DNA of 64,000 nt from Sporolactobacillus sp. THM7-7 (GCF_004153225.1 NZ_SEMB01000002.1:87567-151566); one strand, 5' to 3'. Counted from the first letter of the stretch, positions 8,988 to 17,584 are shown. The notes: generated from the letters alone by a model not told the origin. Program-made: numbers and translations.

Positions 8988-9797
8988 TCAGCCGAACCGT
9001 CCGGCAATATAGTCGGCGGTATCCTTCTTTTCAGGCTGAGTAAACAGCTTCTTTGTCGTTCCGAATTCGACAAGTTCGCCCTGATAAAAGAATGCGGTAT
9101 AGTCGGCGATTCGCGCGGCCTGCTGCATATTATGCGTGACGATGACAATCGTATAGTCTTTTTTCAGCTGGAGGAGCAGTTCTTCGATTTTCGCCGTAGA
9201 CACCGGATCAAGCGCCGAGGTCGGTTCGTCAAGCAGAATAACGCCGGGTTTCAGCGCCAGAGCGCGAGCGATGCAGAGACGCTGCTGCTGCCCGCCGGAC
9301 AAGCCGGTTGCTGAACGGTCGAGACGATCTTTGACTTCGTCCCAGAGAGTGACCTGCTTTAGACATTGCTCAGTGACGTCCTTCAGTTTCCGCTTATTGC
9401 GAACGCCGGCAAATTTCAGAGGGAGCTGAATATTTTCACTGATCGTCTTCGGAAACGGGTTAGGCTGCTGGAAGACCATCCCGATTTCTTTACGCAGCTT
9501 CACGACATCCACTTTAGGGCTGAGGATGTTGATCCCGTGATAATCGATATGTCCCTCGCATCTGGCGGTCGGGATCAAATCATTCATTCGGTTGATGGTA
9601 CGGATAAATGTCGATTTTCCGCAGCCGGAAGGACCGATCAGAGCCGTAATCGACCGTTCGTGAATCGGCATGTTCACCTGTCGGACCGCGTGGTTCTCCC
9701 CGTAATAAATATCGACGTCTTTTACTTGAATCAGAACCGATGTTTCCTTCTCCGACGCCTTGGCAAACGATAAAAGGCTGCTTTCCATTTCAATCAT
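8988..9797 (-). CDS. pstB: Phosphate ABC transporter ATP-binding protein PstB
   Basis: This is the ATPase of the high-affinity phosphate importer, 269 residues. It has Walker A GPSGCGKST (about residue 53), Q-loop MVFQQPNPFP, signature LSGGQQQR and Walker B VILLDEPTSALD, with the switch histidine in IVTHNM. ATG at 9797 has AAGGAGGAG 5 nt upstream; the first 22 residues are a variable extension before LIQVKDVDIYYG. It closes the pstSCAB operon. No phoU follows, although phoU is often the last gene of such operons, and there is a single pstB. Confidence 0.96.
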   Translation of the reverse strand: MIEMESSLLSFAKASEKETSVLIQVKDVDIYYGENHAVRQVNMPIHERSITALIGPSGCGKSTFIRTINRMNDLIPTARCEGHIDYHGINILSPKVDVVKLRKEIGMVFQQPNPFPKTISENIQLPLKFAGVRNKRKLKDVTEQCLKQVTLWDEVKDRLDRSATGLSGGQQQRLCIARALALKPGVILLDEPTSALDPVSTAKIEELLLQLKKDYTIVIVTHNMQQAARIADYTAFFYQGELVEFGTTKKLFTQPEKKDTADYIAGRFG

Positions 9798-9810
9798 TTT
9801 TTGCTCCTCC

Positions 9811-10698
9811 TTAATGTCTTCCCGATAACTTTTGGTTAATCATTTTTCCGACGGCTCGTGCGAACAGATTAAACAGCAGGACGCAAATGACGAGGACCGC
9901 TGCGGATCCATTGGCCACTTTTTCTATATCCGGAATGATTCCCGACGTATTGACCGACCAGATATGAACCGACAGCGTTTCGGCCGATCGGAACATGTTG
10001 AGCGGCGAATTGGGGGCTGACGGATTCCAGTTCGTAAAGTCCAGGTTCGGGGTCGTTAAACCGGCCGTGAAAAGAAGAGCCGCCGATTCACCGAACACAC
10101 GCCCGGCGGATAAAATGATGCCAGTCAGAATACTTGGAAAAGCCGCCGGCAGAAGAATGGTTTTAATCGTGTGCCAGTGCGTCAGTCCGAGTGCCAGGCC
10201 GCCTTCCTTCTGATGACGCGGCAAAGAACGAAAGCCGTCTTCGGTCACACGAACAATCACGGGCAGGTTAAAGACGGTCAGAGCCAGAGCCCCTGACAGT
10301 ACGGAATATCTCCAGCCGAAATAGTTCACAAAGATCAGCATGCCGAACATGCCGACGACAATGGACGGAAGGGAAGCCAGTACTTCAACACAGGAACGAA
10401 TAAATGAGGTCAGTTTTCCAGGCCTCGCATATTCCGCTAGATAGATACCGCCGCAGACTCCGATCGGTACCGTTAGAATCATCGTTATGATCAAGACATA
10501 AAGGGAGTTCCAAAGCTGGTCTTTAATCCCGCCGCCGGCCATAAATGGACTCGACGGCGAAGTCAGGAAATCCCAGGAGATGCTGGTCACGCCCTGTACG
10601 AGAATATAGCCAAGCAGTGCGGCAAGCGTGCCTACAAGGATACATGCACATAATATAATGACGGAGAGCGCGATACGATTGGTCACCTTGCTGCTCAT
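9811..10698 (-). CDS. pstA: Phosphate ABC transporter permease PstA
   Basis: This is one of the two membrane subunits of the phosphate importer, 295 residues with about six hydrophobic segments (first at 10-32, IALSVIILCACILVGTLAALLGYIL). The binding-protein-dependent permease motif is in EDGFRSLPRHQKEGGLALG. Its ATG overlaps the pstC stop (TGATG), indicating coupled translation. It pairs with PstC to form the channel energised by PstB. Confidence 0.95.
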   Translation of the reverse strand: MSSKVTNRIALSVIILCACILVGTLAALLGYILVQGVTSISWDFLTSPSSPFMAGGGIKDQLWNSLYVLIITMILTVPIGVCGGIYLAEYARPGKLTSFIRSCVEVLASLPSIVVGMFGMLIFVNYFGWRYSVLSGALALTVFNLPVIVRVTEDGFRSLPRHQKEGGLALGLTHWHTIKTILLPAAFPSILTGIILSAGRVFGESAALLFTAGLTTPNLDFTNWNPSAPNSPLNMFRSAETLSVHIWSVNTSGIIPDIEKVANGSAAVLVICVLLFNLFARAVGKMINQKLSGRH

Positions 10699-11660
10699 CA
10701 GGCCTTCCTCCTTTTAGACAAAAAGCGGATAATCACAATAAATATATAAGAGATCATAAGCAAAATGAGTCCGAGTGACCAGAGCGCATCGTTCAGCACG
10801 CTCCCGTACGTACTGTTGCCCATACTCAGCGTAATGATGGTCGTCAGTGTGGCGGCCGGGTCAAAAATTGACGTCGGCAGGCCGCGCGCGTTACCGACAA
10901 CCATCTGAACCGCAAGCGCCTCTCCGAAAGCCCGGGACATGCCGAGTACGATCGCCGTAATCAGGCTGGAACCGGCTGCAGGAATCACCACTCTCCAGAT
11001 TGTTTGCCACTTCGTCGCTCCGATCGCGTATGAAGCTTCCCGAAGCGTGTCGGGCACGGAACGGATACTATCGGCAGCAATGCTGGCGACGGTCGGGAGA
11101 ATCATGATCCCCACAACAAGCGATCCCGCCAGCAGACTGAATCCGGAACCGCCGAAATACTGTTTGATAAACGGGACGATGACGGACAGCCCGATCAGGC
11201 CGTAGACGACCGATGGAATCCCGACGAGAATTTCAATTACAGGCTGAAGCACGCGCTGTCCCCATTTTTTGGTGAGCTCCGTCATGAAAATCGCGCACCC
11301 GACGGCAACGGGGGCCGCAATCACCGCCGACAGCAAAGTGACGGCTATGGATCCGAAAATAAAGGGGAAAGCGCCGAAAGACGGGTTGTTTTCCCGATCC
11401 GGATACCATTCCGTCCCCGTGACGAACGACCAGACATTGAGCCGATCGATGACAAAGGATCTCAGCCCCTGAACGGTAAGAAAAAGCGTAATAGCGACAA
11501 CCGCGATGATCATCAAAGACGCGCTGATGTATATGATCAGCCTTCCCCGTGATTCGCTGTAATGGTCCGTAAATCTTTTAATCAACCCTTTTTCTTTTAA
11601 CAACGATAACTTTGGATCTTTATTCGACGGCGCCCCGGCCATCGTTTTATTGATCCCCAT
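10698..11660 (-). CDS. pstC: Phosphate ABC transporter permease PstC
   Basis: This is the second membrane subunit, 320 residues, with a cytoplasmic N-terminus and six or so membrane segments (first about 41-66). The EAA-type loop is visible in SIRSVPDTLREASYAIGATKWQT. The ATG at 11660 is chosen because GAGGTG lies 6 nt upstream; an in-frame GTG three codons earlier overlaps that signal. It lies 145 bp downstream of pstS across a stem-loop and is coupled to pstA. Confidence 0.95.
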   Translation of the reverse strand: MGINKTMAGAPSNKDPKLSLLKEKGLIKRFTDHYSESRGRLIIYISASLMIIAVVAITLFLTVQGLRSFVIDRLNVWSFVTGTEWYPDRENNPSFGAFPFIFGSIAVTLLSAVIAAPVAVGCAIFMTELTKKWGQRVLQPVIEILVGIPSVVYGLIGLSVIVPFIKQYFGGSGFSLLAGSLVVGIMILPTVASIAADSIRSVPDTLREASYAIGATKWQTIWRVVIPAAGSSLITAIVLGMSRAFGEALAVQMVVGNARGLPTSIFDPAATLTTIITLSMGNSTYGSVLNDALWSLGLILLMISYIFIVIIRFLSKRRKA

Positions 11661-11703
11661 CCATAACACCTCATTTTTTTACATTTGGATGATGGTTTAT
11701 CGA

Positions 11704-11750
11704 TAAAACGGTAAGCGGGATGCCAATGTCTGACCCCGCTTATCCGTTTT
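11704..11750 (-). terminator. Stem-loop between pstS and pstC (partial terminator)
   Basis: On the minus strand AAACGGATAAGCGGG pairs with CCCGCTTACCGTTTT (one bulge), followed by a short T run. A stem-loop here would let more pstS than pstCAB message accumulate or protect the pstS 3' end, as is common in binding-protein-dependent transporter operons. Confidence 0.7.
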
Positions 11751-11805
11751 AAATGTCCCTTTTAATTGTAAAGCTTGTAACAAAGCCCCTGTGAAAATTT
11801 ATTTA

Positions 11806-12735
11806 TTATTTTTCTGTCTGTTTGCCTTCCGCGTCCCTTTCAACCTTCATATCGGTCACTGGCATATAACCGGTATCCTTAACGGCTCCATTCTGCACTT
11901 CATCACTCATCATATAATCGATGAACGATTTAACGAGCGGAGACGGATCGCCTTTTGTATACATATGTTCATACGCCCATACCGGAAATTTTCCAGAAGC
12001 GACATTTTCGTCAGTTGCCTCTACTCCATCGATGGAAAGCTTAACAACCGAGTCGTCGGTGAAATAAGAGAAGGCCATATAACCGATCGCTCCGTCATGT
12101 TCGGAGATGATTTTTTTCACCGTATTGGTCGAATCTTGGGTAATGCCTTCTGCCGGAGTTTCGCCGTCTAACGCAAATTCATCGAACGTCGCCCGTGTAC
12201 CAGATCCGTCCGGACGATTGACGAGTTCAACTTTTACGTCTTTCCCGCCAACTTCTTTCCAGTTCTTCACTTTTCCGGTGAAGACTTTCTGCAGGTCTTC
12301 TTTTGAAAGATTTTTCACACCCGCTTTAGGGTTTACAGCCGCGGTCATACCAACAACCGCCACTTTGTAATCTTTCAGAGCGCTCGCGTCAATATTCGAC
12401 TTGCTTTCGGCAAAAACGTCGGACATGCCGATATCAAAGTTACCGGCTGACACTTCGCTCAAACCGGTACCGCTGCCGCCGCCCTGAACGTCGATCTGAA
12501 CGTCAGGGTGCTTCGACATAAAATCCTGGGCCGCCTGAGCGGCGAGCGGCTGCAGCGCCGTCGACCCGCCGATCGTGATTTTCCCAGAGAGATTTTCGGA
12601 ACTGCTGGAAGAGGCGCTGCCGGAAGAATCACTGCCGCTTGCTCCTGAACCGCTGCCGTTCCCGCATGCTCCGAGTGCAAGAACGAAAGACAGAACAAGA
12701 AATAGTGCGGTTGCGAGAAAGCTTTTCTTTTTCAT
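11806..12735 (-). CDS. pstS: Phosphate-binding lipoprotein PstS
   Basis: This extracellular phosphate-binding protein of the Pst importer has 309 residues. The signal peptide is followed by a lipobox (LALGAC, lipidated Cys near residue 24) and a serine/glycine-rich linker. The binding fold is recognisable from ITIGGSTALQPLA and the phosphate-contact loop VNRPDGSGTRATF, with GGGSGTGLSEV earlier. GAGGGGG precedes the ATG at 12735. It is the first gene of pstSCAB, behind a PhoP box. Confidence 0.96.
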   Translation of the reverse strand: MKKKSFLATALFLVLSFVLALGACGNGSGSGASGSDSSGSASSSSSENLSGKITIGGSTALQPLAAQAAQDFMSKHPDVQIDVQGGGSGTGLSEVSAGNFDIGMSDVFAESKSNIDASALKDYKVAVVGMTAAVNPKAGVKNLSKEDLQKVFTGKVKNWKEVGGKDVKVELVNRPDGSGTRATFDEFALDGETPAEGITQDSTNTVKKIISEHDGAIGYMAFSYFTDDSVVKLSIDGVEATDENVASGKFPVWAYEHMYTKGDPSPLVKSFIDYMMSDEVQNGAVKDTGYMPVTDMKVERDAEGKQTEK

Positions 12736-12809
12736 GAGAATGTGTTCCCCCTCAAAGTTTTGAGTGACTTCATTGCACTATCCATATTAAGGTGGATCTT
12801 TTAATCGGA

Positions 12810-12837
12810 TATAAAGCCAATGTAAAGATTTTGTAAA
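12810..12837 (-). promoter_or_regulatory. PhoP box upstream of pstS
   Basis: On the minus strand three hexamers recur with exact 11-nt spacing: TTTACA (12837-12832), TTTACA (12826-12821) and TTTATA (12815-12810). Direct TT(A/T/C)ACA repeats spaced 11 nt apart are the known Bacillus PhoP recognition pattern. They end 75 bp before the pstS start, with the third copy possibly doubling as part of the -10 region. This links PhoPR, encoded next door, to pstSCAB. Confidence 0.8.
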
Positions 12838-12888
12838 TATGAAGAGAGATTTGTCACATCCTGAACAGATAACGCCACGCCCACAAAA

Positions 12889-12935
12889 AAATACCGAATA
12901 AAAACGGCGGATTTTCCCGTTTTATTCGGTATTTT
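12889..12935. terminator. Terminator after icd (symmetrical)
   Basis: ATACCGAATAAAAACGG pairs with CCGTTTTATTCGGTAT, with A runs on one side and T runs on the other, so the hairpin can work in both directions. It ends the citZ-icd transcription unit 30 bp after the icd stop and insulates it from pst. Confidence 0.88.
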
Positions 12936-12964
12936 TCTTTTCATGTTTTACATATCCATGTTTT

Positions 12965-14239
12965 TTACATGTTTCTGATAATCGCGTCCGCAAATTCCGA
13001 GCACTTCACTTCATGAGCGTTTTCCATCAGACGGGCAAAGTCGTAAGTCACCGTTTTTCCGGCAATGGTTTTTTCGACCGCCTGAATAATCCGCTTGGCC
13101 GCTTCATTCCATTTCAAGTGCTCAAACATCAGGACGCCGGAAAGAATGACCGAAGACGGATTCACTTTATCGAGTCCGGCGTATTTTGGCGCCGTCCCGT
13201 GTGTCGCTTCAAAAATGGCGACACCTGTTTCGTAGTTGATATTGGCTCCTGGTGCGATGCCGATACCGCCAACCTGGGCGGCCAGCGCATCGGAAATATA
13301 ATCTCCGTTTAGATTCATCGTGGCGACAACATCATATTCCGCGGGACGGGTCAGGACTTGCTGAAGGAAGTTATCGGCAATCGCGTCTTTCACGATCACG
13401 CGCCCCTCTTCTTCCGCCTTCTTCTGTGCCTCATTCGCCACTTTCTTTCCCTCTTTGTCCGCAATGACGTCATACTGTTTCCAAGTGAACGTCTGATCGG
13501 CAAATTCCCGTTCGGCAAGCTCATAGCCCCAGTTTTTAAACGCGCCTTCCGTAAACTTCATGATGTTTCCTTTGTGAACGAGCGTGACGCTTTTCCGTCC
13601 ATGCTGGATGGCATAGCGGATCGCCGCGCGCACGAGTCGCTCTGTTCCTTCTTTGGAAACCGGCTTGATGCCGATACCCGACGTCTCCGGAAAACGGATT
13701 TTCCGGATCCCGAGATCGTTCTGTAGAAAACCGATGATCCGCTTTGCTTCCGCCGTCTCAGACTGAAATTCGATACCGGCGTAGATATCTTCCGTATTTT
13801 CTCTAAAAATAACCATATCCACCCGTTCGGGATGTTTCACCGGCGAAGGTACACCTTCAAAATAGCGGACAGGACGAAGGCACGTAAATAGATCCAACTG
13901 CTGCCTCAGCGCGACATTAAGCGAGCGAATGCCGCCGCCGACCGGCGTGGTCAGAGGGCCTTTGATTGCGATAATGTATTTTTTAATCGCGTCAATCGTC
14001 TTCTGCGGCAGCCACTCTCCGGTCTTGTCAAAAGCTTTCTGGCCGGCCAGCACTTCCTTCCACACAATCTCACGGTCTCCGTTATACGCTTTCTTCACAG
14101 CTTCGTTAAACACTCGAGAAGCCGCCGCCCAAATATCCGGTCCGATTCCGTCGCCTTCAATAAAAGGAATGACCGGATGGCTCGGCACATTCAATACACC
14201 GTTTTCAACTATAATTCTTTCACCCTGTGCTTGTGTCAC
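12965..14239 (-). CDS. icd: NADP-dependent isocitrate dehydrogenase
   Basis: This enzyme oxidises and decarboxylates isocitrate to 2-oxoglutarate. The 424-residue product has [16 protein letters not shown] near the start, substrate-phosphate loop [31 protein letters not shown] and the cofactor region [16 protein letters not shown]; Lys and Tyr after HGTAPKYAG fit NADP preference. GTG at 14239 follows TAGGAGG. It lies downstream of citZ but separated by a repeat element; mdh, the usual third gene, is missing. Confidence 0.97.
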   Translation of the reverse strand: MTQAQGERIIVENGVLNVPSHPVIPFIEGDGIGPDIWAAASRVFNEAVKKAYNGDREIVWKEVLAGQKAFDKTGEWLPQKTIDAIKKYIIAIKGPLTTPVGGGIRSLNVALRQQLDLFTCLRPVRYFEGVPSPVKHPERVDMVIFRENTEDIYAGIEFQSETAEAKRIIGFLQNDLGIRKIRFPETSGIGIKPVSKEGTERLVRAAIRYAIQHGRKSVTLVHKGNIMKFTEGAFKNWGYELAEREFADQTFTWKQYDVIADKEGKKVANEAQKKAEEEGRVIVKDAIADNFLQQVLTRPAEYDVVATMNLNGDYISDALAAQVGGIGIAPGANINYETGVAIFEATHGTAPKYAGLDKVNPSSVILSGVLMFEHLKWNEAAKRIIQAVEKTIAGKTVTYDFARLMENAHEVKCSEFADAIIRNM

Positions 14240-14272
14240 GCCGCCTACCTCCTAGACTAGACTGTTTAAGAA

Positions 14273-14418
14273 TGTTCGAAAATCCCGAAAAAAGGGCTGA
14301 TGGATCTTAACTGCCCGCTTGCTTCTTGTACGCCTCATGTACTTTGTGTACACACCCAGGCAGACGAAGCGACGCTTTCTCGATCTTCTCGGCCCCTTTT
14401 CGTTCTCCTTTTCGAACA
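14273..14418 (+). repeat. Intergenic repeat element, copy A (between icd and citZ)
   Basis: The 146-bp element is bounded by the perfect inverted pair TGTTCGAAAA (14273-14282) and TTTTCGAACA (14409-14418). It carries GGGCTG near the left end and a core reading CGCTTGCTTC then CTCATGTACTTTGTGTACAC, in which TGTAC and GTACA can form a small hairpin. Similar sequence occurs at 33003, 44770 (inverted) and 56360. There is no coding potential. The gap between icd and citZ (14240-14514) holds little else. Confidence 0.8.
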
Positions 14419-14514
14419 GGTTCTTTTTCTGTCTCTTTTTCTTTATTTTACAATAATCTTTTTTGGCCGCGCAAACGTTCAAGTTCTCTTTTTCATTTGA
14501 TCACTCGCAGAGGA

Positions 14515-15630
14515 TCAGCGCCCTTTCAGGGGAATATATGGACGAAGAGACGGCCCGTTGTATTCAGCTCTCGGCCGAATCAGCCGGTTATCGCTGTACT
14601 GTTCCAGAATATGGGCCACCCATCCCGATATTCTGCTGACGGCGAAAATCGGCGTAAATAAGTCCGTTTTCAGCCCAAGCGTATGATAAATCGTTGCCGA
14701 ATAAAAGTCCGTATTCGGCAGAAGCCCTTTCTTTTCCTTCAGCAGCTCCTCAATCCTGAGCGACATCTCATACCACTTTTTATTTTCGTTATTCTCTGTC
14801 AGCGCCTCGGCCATCTTCTTCAAAATTCGGGCGCGCGGGTCTCCGTTCTTATAAACGCGGTGCCCGAATCCCATAATTTTTTCTTTGTTCTTCAGCGCAT
14901 TCTCAATATAATAGTCGACGGCATGAAGAGAACCGATGGTAAAGAGCATTTTCATCACCTGTTCGTTCGCTCCGCCATGCAGCGGACCCTTCAAAGCGCC
15001 GATCGCCGCCGTAACACCGGAATAAATATCGGACAGGGTAGCCACGCAGACACGGCCCGTAAAAGTAGACGCGTTAAGTTCATGATCGGCGTGAAGAACC
15101 AATGCTGTATTGAACGCCCTTTCCTCCACATCCGACGGCTCGCGATTGTTCAGCATATACAAAAAGTTGGCTGCGTAACTTAAATCCCTTCTTGGAGCAA
15201 CGGGTTCCTGACCGTCCCGAAGCCGTGCAAACCCGGCGACAATCGTCGCAATTTTTGCCTGAAGCCGGATCGCCTTTGCTTCGTTCGACCGTTTATCCAT
15301 CTTGTCCGCCTCTTGGTCGAACACCCCTAATGTCGAAATGGCTGTTCTTAAAACAGCCATCGGATGAACGCTTTGTAAGGGAAAGGATTTTATCATATTA
15401 AAAATTTCTTCAGGAACTTCCGCATTTTCCGACAATTTCTTCTTAAATGTATCCAGCTCACTGACTGTCGGTAATTCACCCTTCCAAAGCAAATAGATCA
15501 CTTCTTCAAACGCTGACTCGTGTGCCAATTCCTTAATGTCATAGCCACGATAAGTCAACACGTCGCGGTTGATCGAACTGATAGCCGAGGTTGTCGCAAC
15601 AACGCCTTCCAAACCCTTCGTCGTTGTCAA
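14515..15630 (-). CDS. citZ: Citrate synthase
   Basis: This enzyme condenses oxaloacetate and acetyl-CoA to citrate. The 371-residue product starts at TTG (MTTTKGLEGVVATTSAIS) with AAGGAGGGG 6-7 nt upstream. Catalytic regions are visible: GPLHGGANEQV, IMGFGHRVYKNGDPRA and the aspartate in TDLFTPIFAVSR. Length equals the 372 residues of B. subtilis CitZ. A cre-like site between its promoter and start suggests CcpA-dependent carbon control. Confidence 0.97.
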   Translation of the reverse strand: MTTTKGLEGVVATTSAISSINRDVLTYRGYDIKELAHESAFEEVIYLLWKGELPTVSELDTFKKKLSENAEVPEEIFNMIKSFPLQSVHPMAVLRTAISTLGVFDQEADKMDKRSNEAKAIRLQAKIATIVAGFARLRDGQEPVAPRRDLSYAANFLYMLNNREPSDVEERAFNTALVLHADHELNASTFTGRVCVATLSDIYSGVTAAIGALKGPLHGGANEQVMKMLFTIGSLHAVDYYIENALKNKEKIMGFGHRVYKNGDPRARILKKMAEALTENNENKKWYEMSLRIEELLKEKKGLLPNTDFYSATIYHTLGLKTDLFTPIFAVSRISGWVAHILEQYSDNRLIRPRAEYNGPSLRPYIPLKGR

Positions 15631-15676
15631 AGTAATCCCCTCCTTAATCAAATGTCTATTTAACCAAGCTTGTCAG

Positions 15677-15690
15677 TGTAAGCGCTTAAT
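15677..15690 (-). promoter_or_regulatory. cre-like CcpA site upstream of citZ
   Basis: The minus strand reads TTAAGCGCTTACA, one base away from the TGAAAGCGCTTACA form of the catabolite-responsive element. It lies about 35-50 nt downstream of the predicted -10, a position from which CcpA would repress. ccpA itself is encoded at 55.2 kb in this window. Confidence 0.7.
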
Positions 15691-15725
15691 AAAAACTGAC
15701 CAAAAACAAAGGACCTTTTACATTG

Positions 15726-15754
15726 ATTATAGCTTTCTTTGACGATTTTGTGAA
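15726..15754 (-). promoter_or_regulatory. SigA-type promoter of citZ
   Basis: TTCACA and TATAAT are separated by 17 nt on the minus strand, about 95 nt upstream of the citZ start. Near-consensus hexamers and ideal spacing support a vegetative promoter. Confidence 0.7.
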
Positions 15755-15846
15755 CAAATATTGCCGGTCAAATAAAATTTCACTCGCTTCCTTTCATTGA
15801 TAAAAATCCATTCTTCGATGAAAAACGTCCCCCCGAACCATTCATT

Positions 15847-15888
15847 TTAATATATGAATGAGTCCTCTTAATATATGGATGAGTCCTC
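15847..15888 (+). repeat. Two tandem 21-bp repeats upstream of the AI-2E permease gene
   Basis: TTAATATATGAATGAGTCCTC is followed directly by the same 21 bases with one change (A to G). It lies 75 bp upstream of the permease start in the 332-bp gap between the divergent citZ and permease genes. It could be an operator pair (same face of the helix, two turns apart) or a chance duplication. Confidence 0.7.
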
Positions 15889-15962
15889 GTATTTATTAGA
15901 GGAGGCCGAGGTATAAATGTCTGTCCGATGAATATTTTTGAATCATAAGGGGGGATGCGGAC

Positions 15963-17108
15963 ATGAATGAACAGAACATGCGCCCCTATATGCGTTATGT
16001 CATGGTCTTTCTTCGCGTTTTTCTTGTTCTGATCGCTATCGGCGGCATACTCGTTTCATTATATTTGATCGTACGATTTGCTCTTCCATTTCTCATTGCA
16101 TGCGCCTTGTCGCTTTTTCTGAATCCGGTCGTTTCTTTCCTTGAAAAAAAAACCGGGATACCCCGGGGAGTGGCCGCATTCCTCGTTCTTTTTCTCCTCT
16201 TCTCCTTTGTCATCAGCCTGTTTTTGTTTACGGCTGCCCTCTTAATCCAGGGAGTAACCGCTCTGACACGGAATGTTCCGGAACAGCTCGACGCGCTGAT
16301 CGGCGATTTACAAACGTTTTTTTTCACGAATCTTCTTCCGGCGTGGGAGAAGACGATACATCTTTTTTCAGGGCTTTCCGATGGGCAGCAGAAAGCCATA
16401 CAGCTTAATATTGAAAGCATGGCACAGACTTTAACGGAGCTGCTCAGTGACATCGGCAGCCGTCTCGTTGCGAGTCTGACTCAATTTGTTACATCGCTTC
16501 CCGACACTCTGATTTCTTCGATGTTTATTTTTCTGGCCGCTTTCTTTCTGTCCAAAGATTCGGAACGGATGAAAACTTACCTGTCTGCTTTGTCGATTTC
16601 TCCTTCGATCGCCGTTCCGGTACAAAGAGTCTGGCAGGAAATGAAAAAAACATGCATCGGTTTTGTACGGGCCCAATTCATTCTGGTCGTACTGACCATC
16701 ATTCTGGTCTATGTCGGGCTGGCAGCATTAAACGTTGACCGTTCTTTTACGATTGCCGTGATCTCCGGCCTGGTTGATCTTGTCCCTTATCTTGGAACGG
16801 GCATGATTTTTATTCCATGGATTCTTTATCATTTTTTTTCGCACCATTATTTTTTGACGATCGGTCTGACAAGTCTCTATGCCGCAGTTGTCATACAGAG
16901 ACAGCTGCTTGAACCGAAAGTCCTTTCCTCAAACATTGGACTGGACCCACTTGCGTCTCTGATCGCCCTCTATTTTGGGTTTAAATGGCTCGGTTTCGCC
17001 GGGCTGGTGCTTGGCCCCCTCAGTCTTGTCATCATGAAGGCATTGTATCAGGCCGGAACGCTGCATGATATTTGGCGGTTTATCATCGCCGGAAAAGCGA
17101 ATCAGTAA
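15963..17108 (+). CDS. ytvI: AI-2E family (YtvI-like) membrane permease
   Basis: This 381-residue polytopic membrane protein has about seven to eight hydrophobic segments (first pair at about 13-57). The AI-2E/PerM family hallmarks DLVPYLGTGMIFIPW and a C-terminal GLDPLASLIALYFGFKWLGFAGLVLGP are visible. Members are reported as transporters of autoinducer-2 or ions; the substrate of YtvI is unknown. AAGGGGGGAT precedes the ATG. It faces fxsA convergently; ytvI also neighbours citZ and fxsA in B. subtilis. Confidence 0.88.
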   Translation: MNEQNMRPYMRYVMVFLRVFLVLIAIGGILVSLYLIVRFALPFLIACALSLFLNPVVSFLEKKTGIPRGVAAFLVLFLLFSFVISLFLFTAALLIQGVTALTRNVPEQLDALIGDLQTFFFTNLLPAWEKTIHLFSGLSDGQQKAIQLNIESMAQTLTELLSDIGSRLVASLTQFVTSLPDTLISSMFIFLAAFFLSKDSERMKTYLSALSISPSIAVPVQRVWQEMKKTCIGFVRAQFILVVLTIILVYVGLAALNVDRSFTIAVISGLVDLVPYLGTGMIFIPWILYHFFSHHYFLTIGLTSLYAAVVIQRQLLEPKVLSSNIGLDPLASLIALYFGFKWLGFAGLVLGPLSLVIMKALYQAGTLHDIWRFIIAGKANQ

Positions 17109-17160
17109 TCATAAAAGGACGGTCAAAGCCACGGCTTCCTTCATGGACGTTCGTGCTGCT

Positions 17161-17568
17161 CTACAAACGCCAATTCCGAAAAGAAGCAAAAAAGACATTT
17201 CCTCCTCTGATCTTTCGGTTGAGCCATCGTTTGACCCTTTTTCTGATCCGTGAGCGCATAAACGGAAGAAACAGGAGAAGTCCCATCAGATCGCTGACAA
17301 AACCCGGAAAAGCAAGGAGACACCCCGTGGCGATAAGACATGCTCCGTCAAGAAGCTGATCTTCGGGAATTCTTCTCTGACCGAGCGCCTCAAAGATTTT
17401 CCGCCCGATCGACAGGCCCTGCCAGATGACAATCCAGATACCGAGAAACGACCCAAGGAGAAGAAGTAAAAAAGTGTTCAACGCCCCGATATAACCCTCA
17501 ACAACAAAAATCAGACTGACTTCCAGCAGAACAAATAAAAGAACCGCAATCAGGAACTTGCGAAACAT
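17161..17568 (-). CDS. fxsA: FxsA family membrane protein
   Basis: This 135-residue membrane protein of the FxsA/YtzA type has an N-terminal hydrophobic pair (MFRKFLIAVLLFVLLEVSLIF and LLLLLGSFLGIWIVIWQGLS) and the family segment DGACLIATGCLLAFPGFVSDLMGLLLFLPFMR. The tail is basic and cytoplasmic. The E. coli namesake modulates phage exclusion when overproduced; the native role in Bacilli is not established. GAGGTGAG precedes the ATG. Confidence 0.88.
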   Translation of the reverse strand: MFRKFLIAVLLFVLLEVSLIFVVEGYIGALNTFLLLLLGSFLGIWIVIWQGLSIGRKIFEALGQRRIPEDQLLDGACLIATGCLLAFPGFVSDLMGLLLFLPFMRSRIRKRVKRWLNRKIRGGNVFFASFRNWRL

Positions 17569-17584
17569 GTCTTCGCCTCACCTC

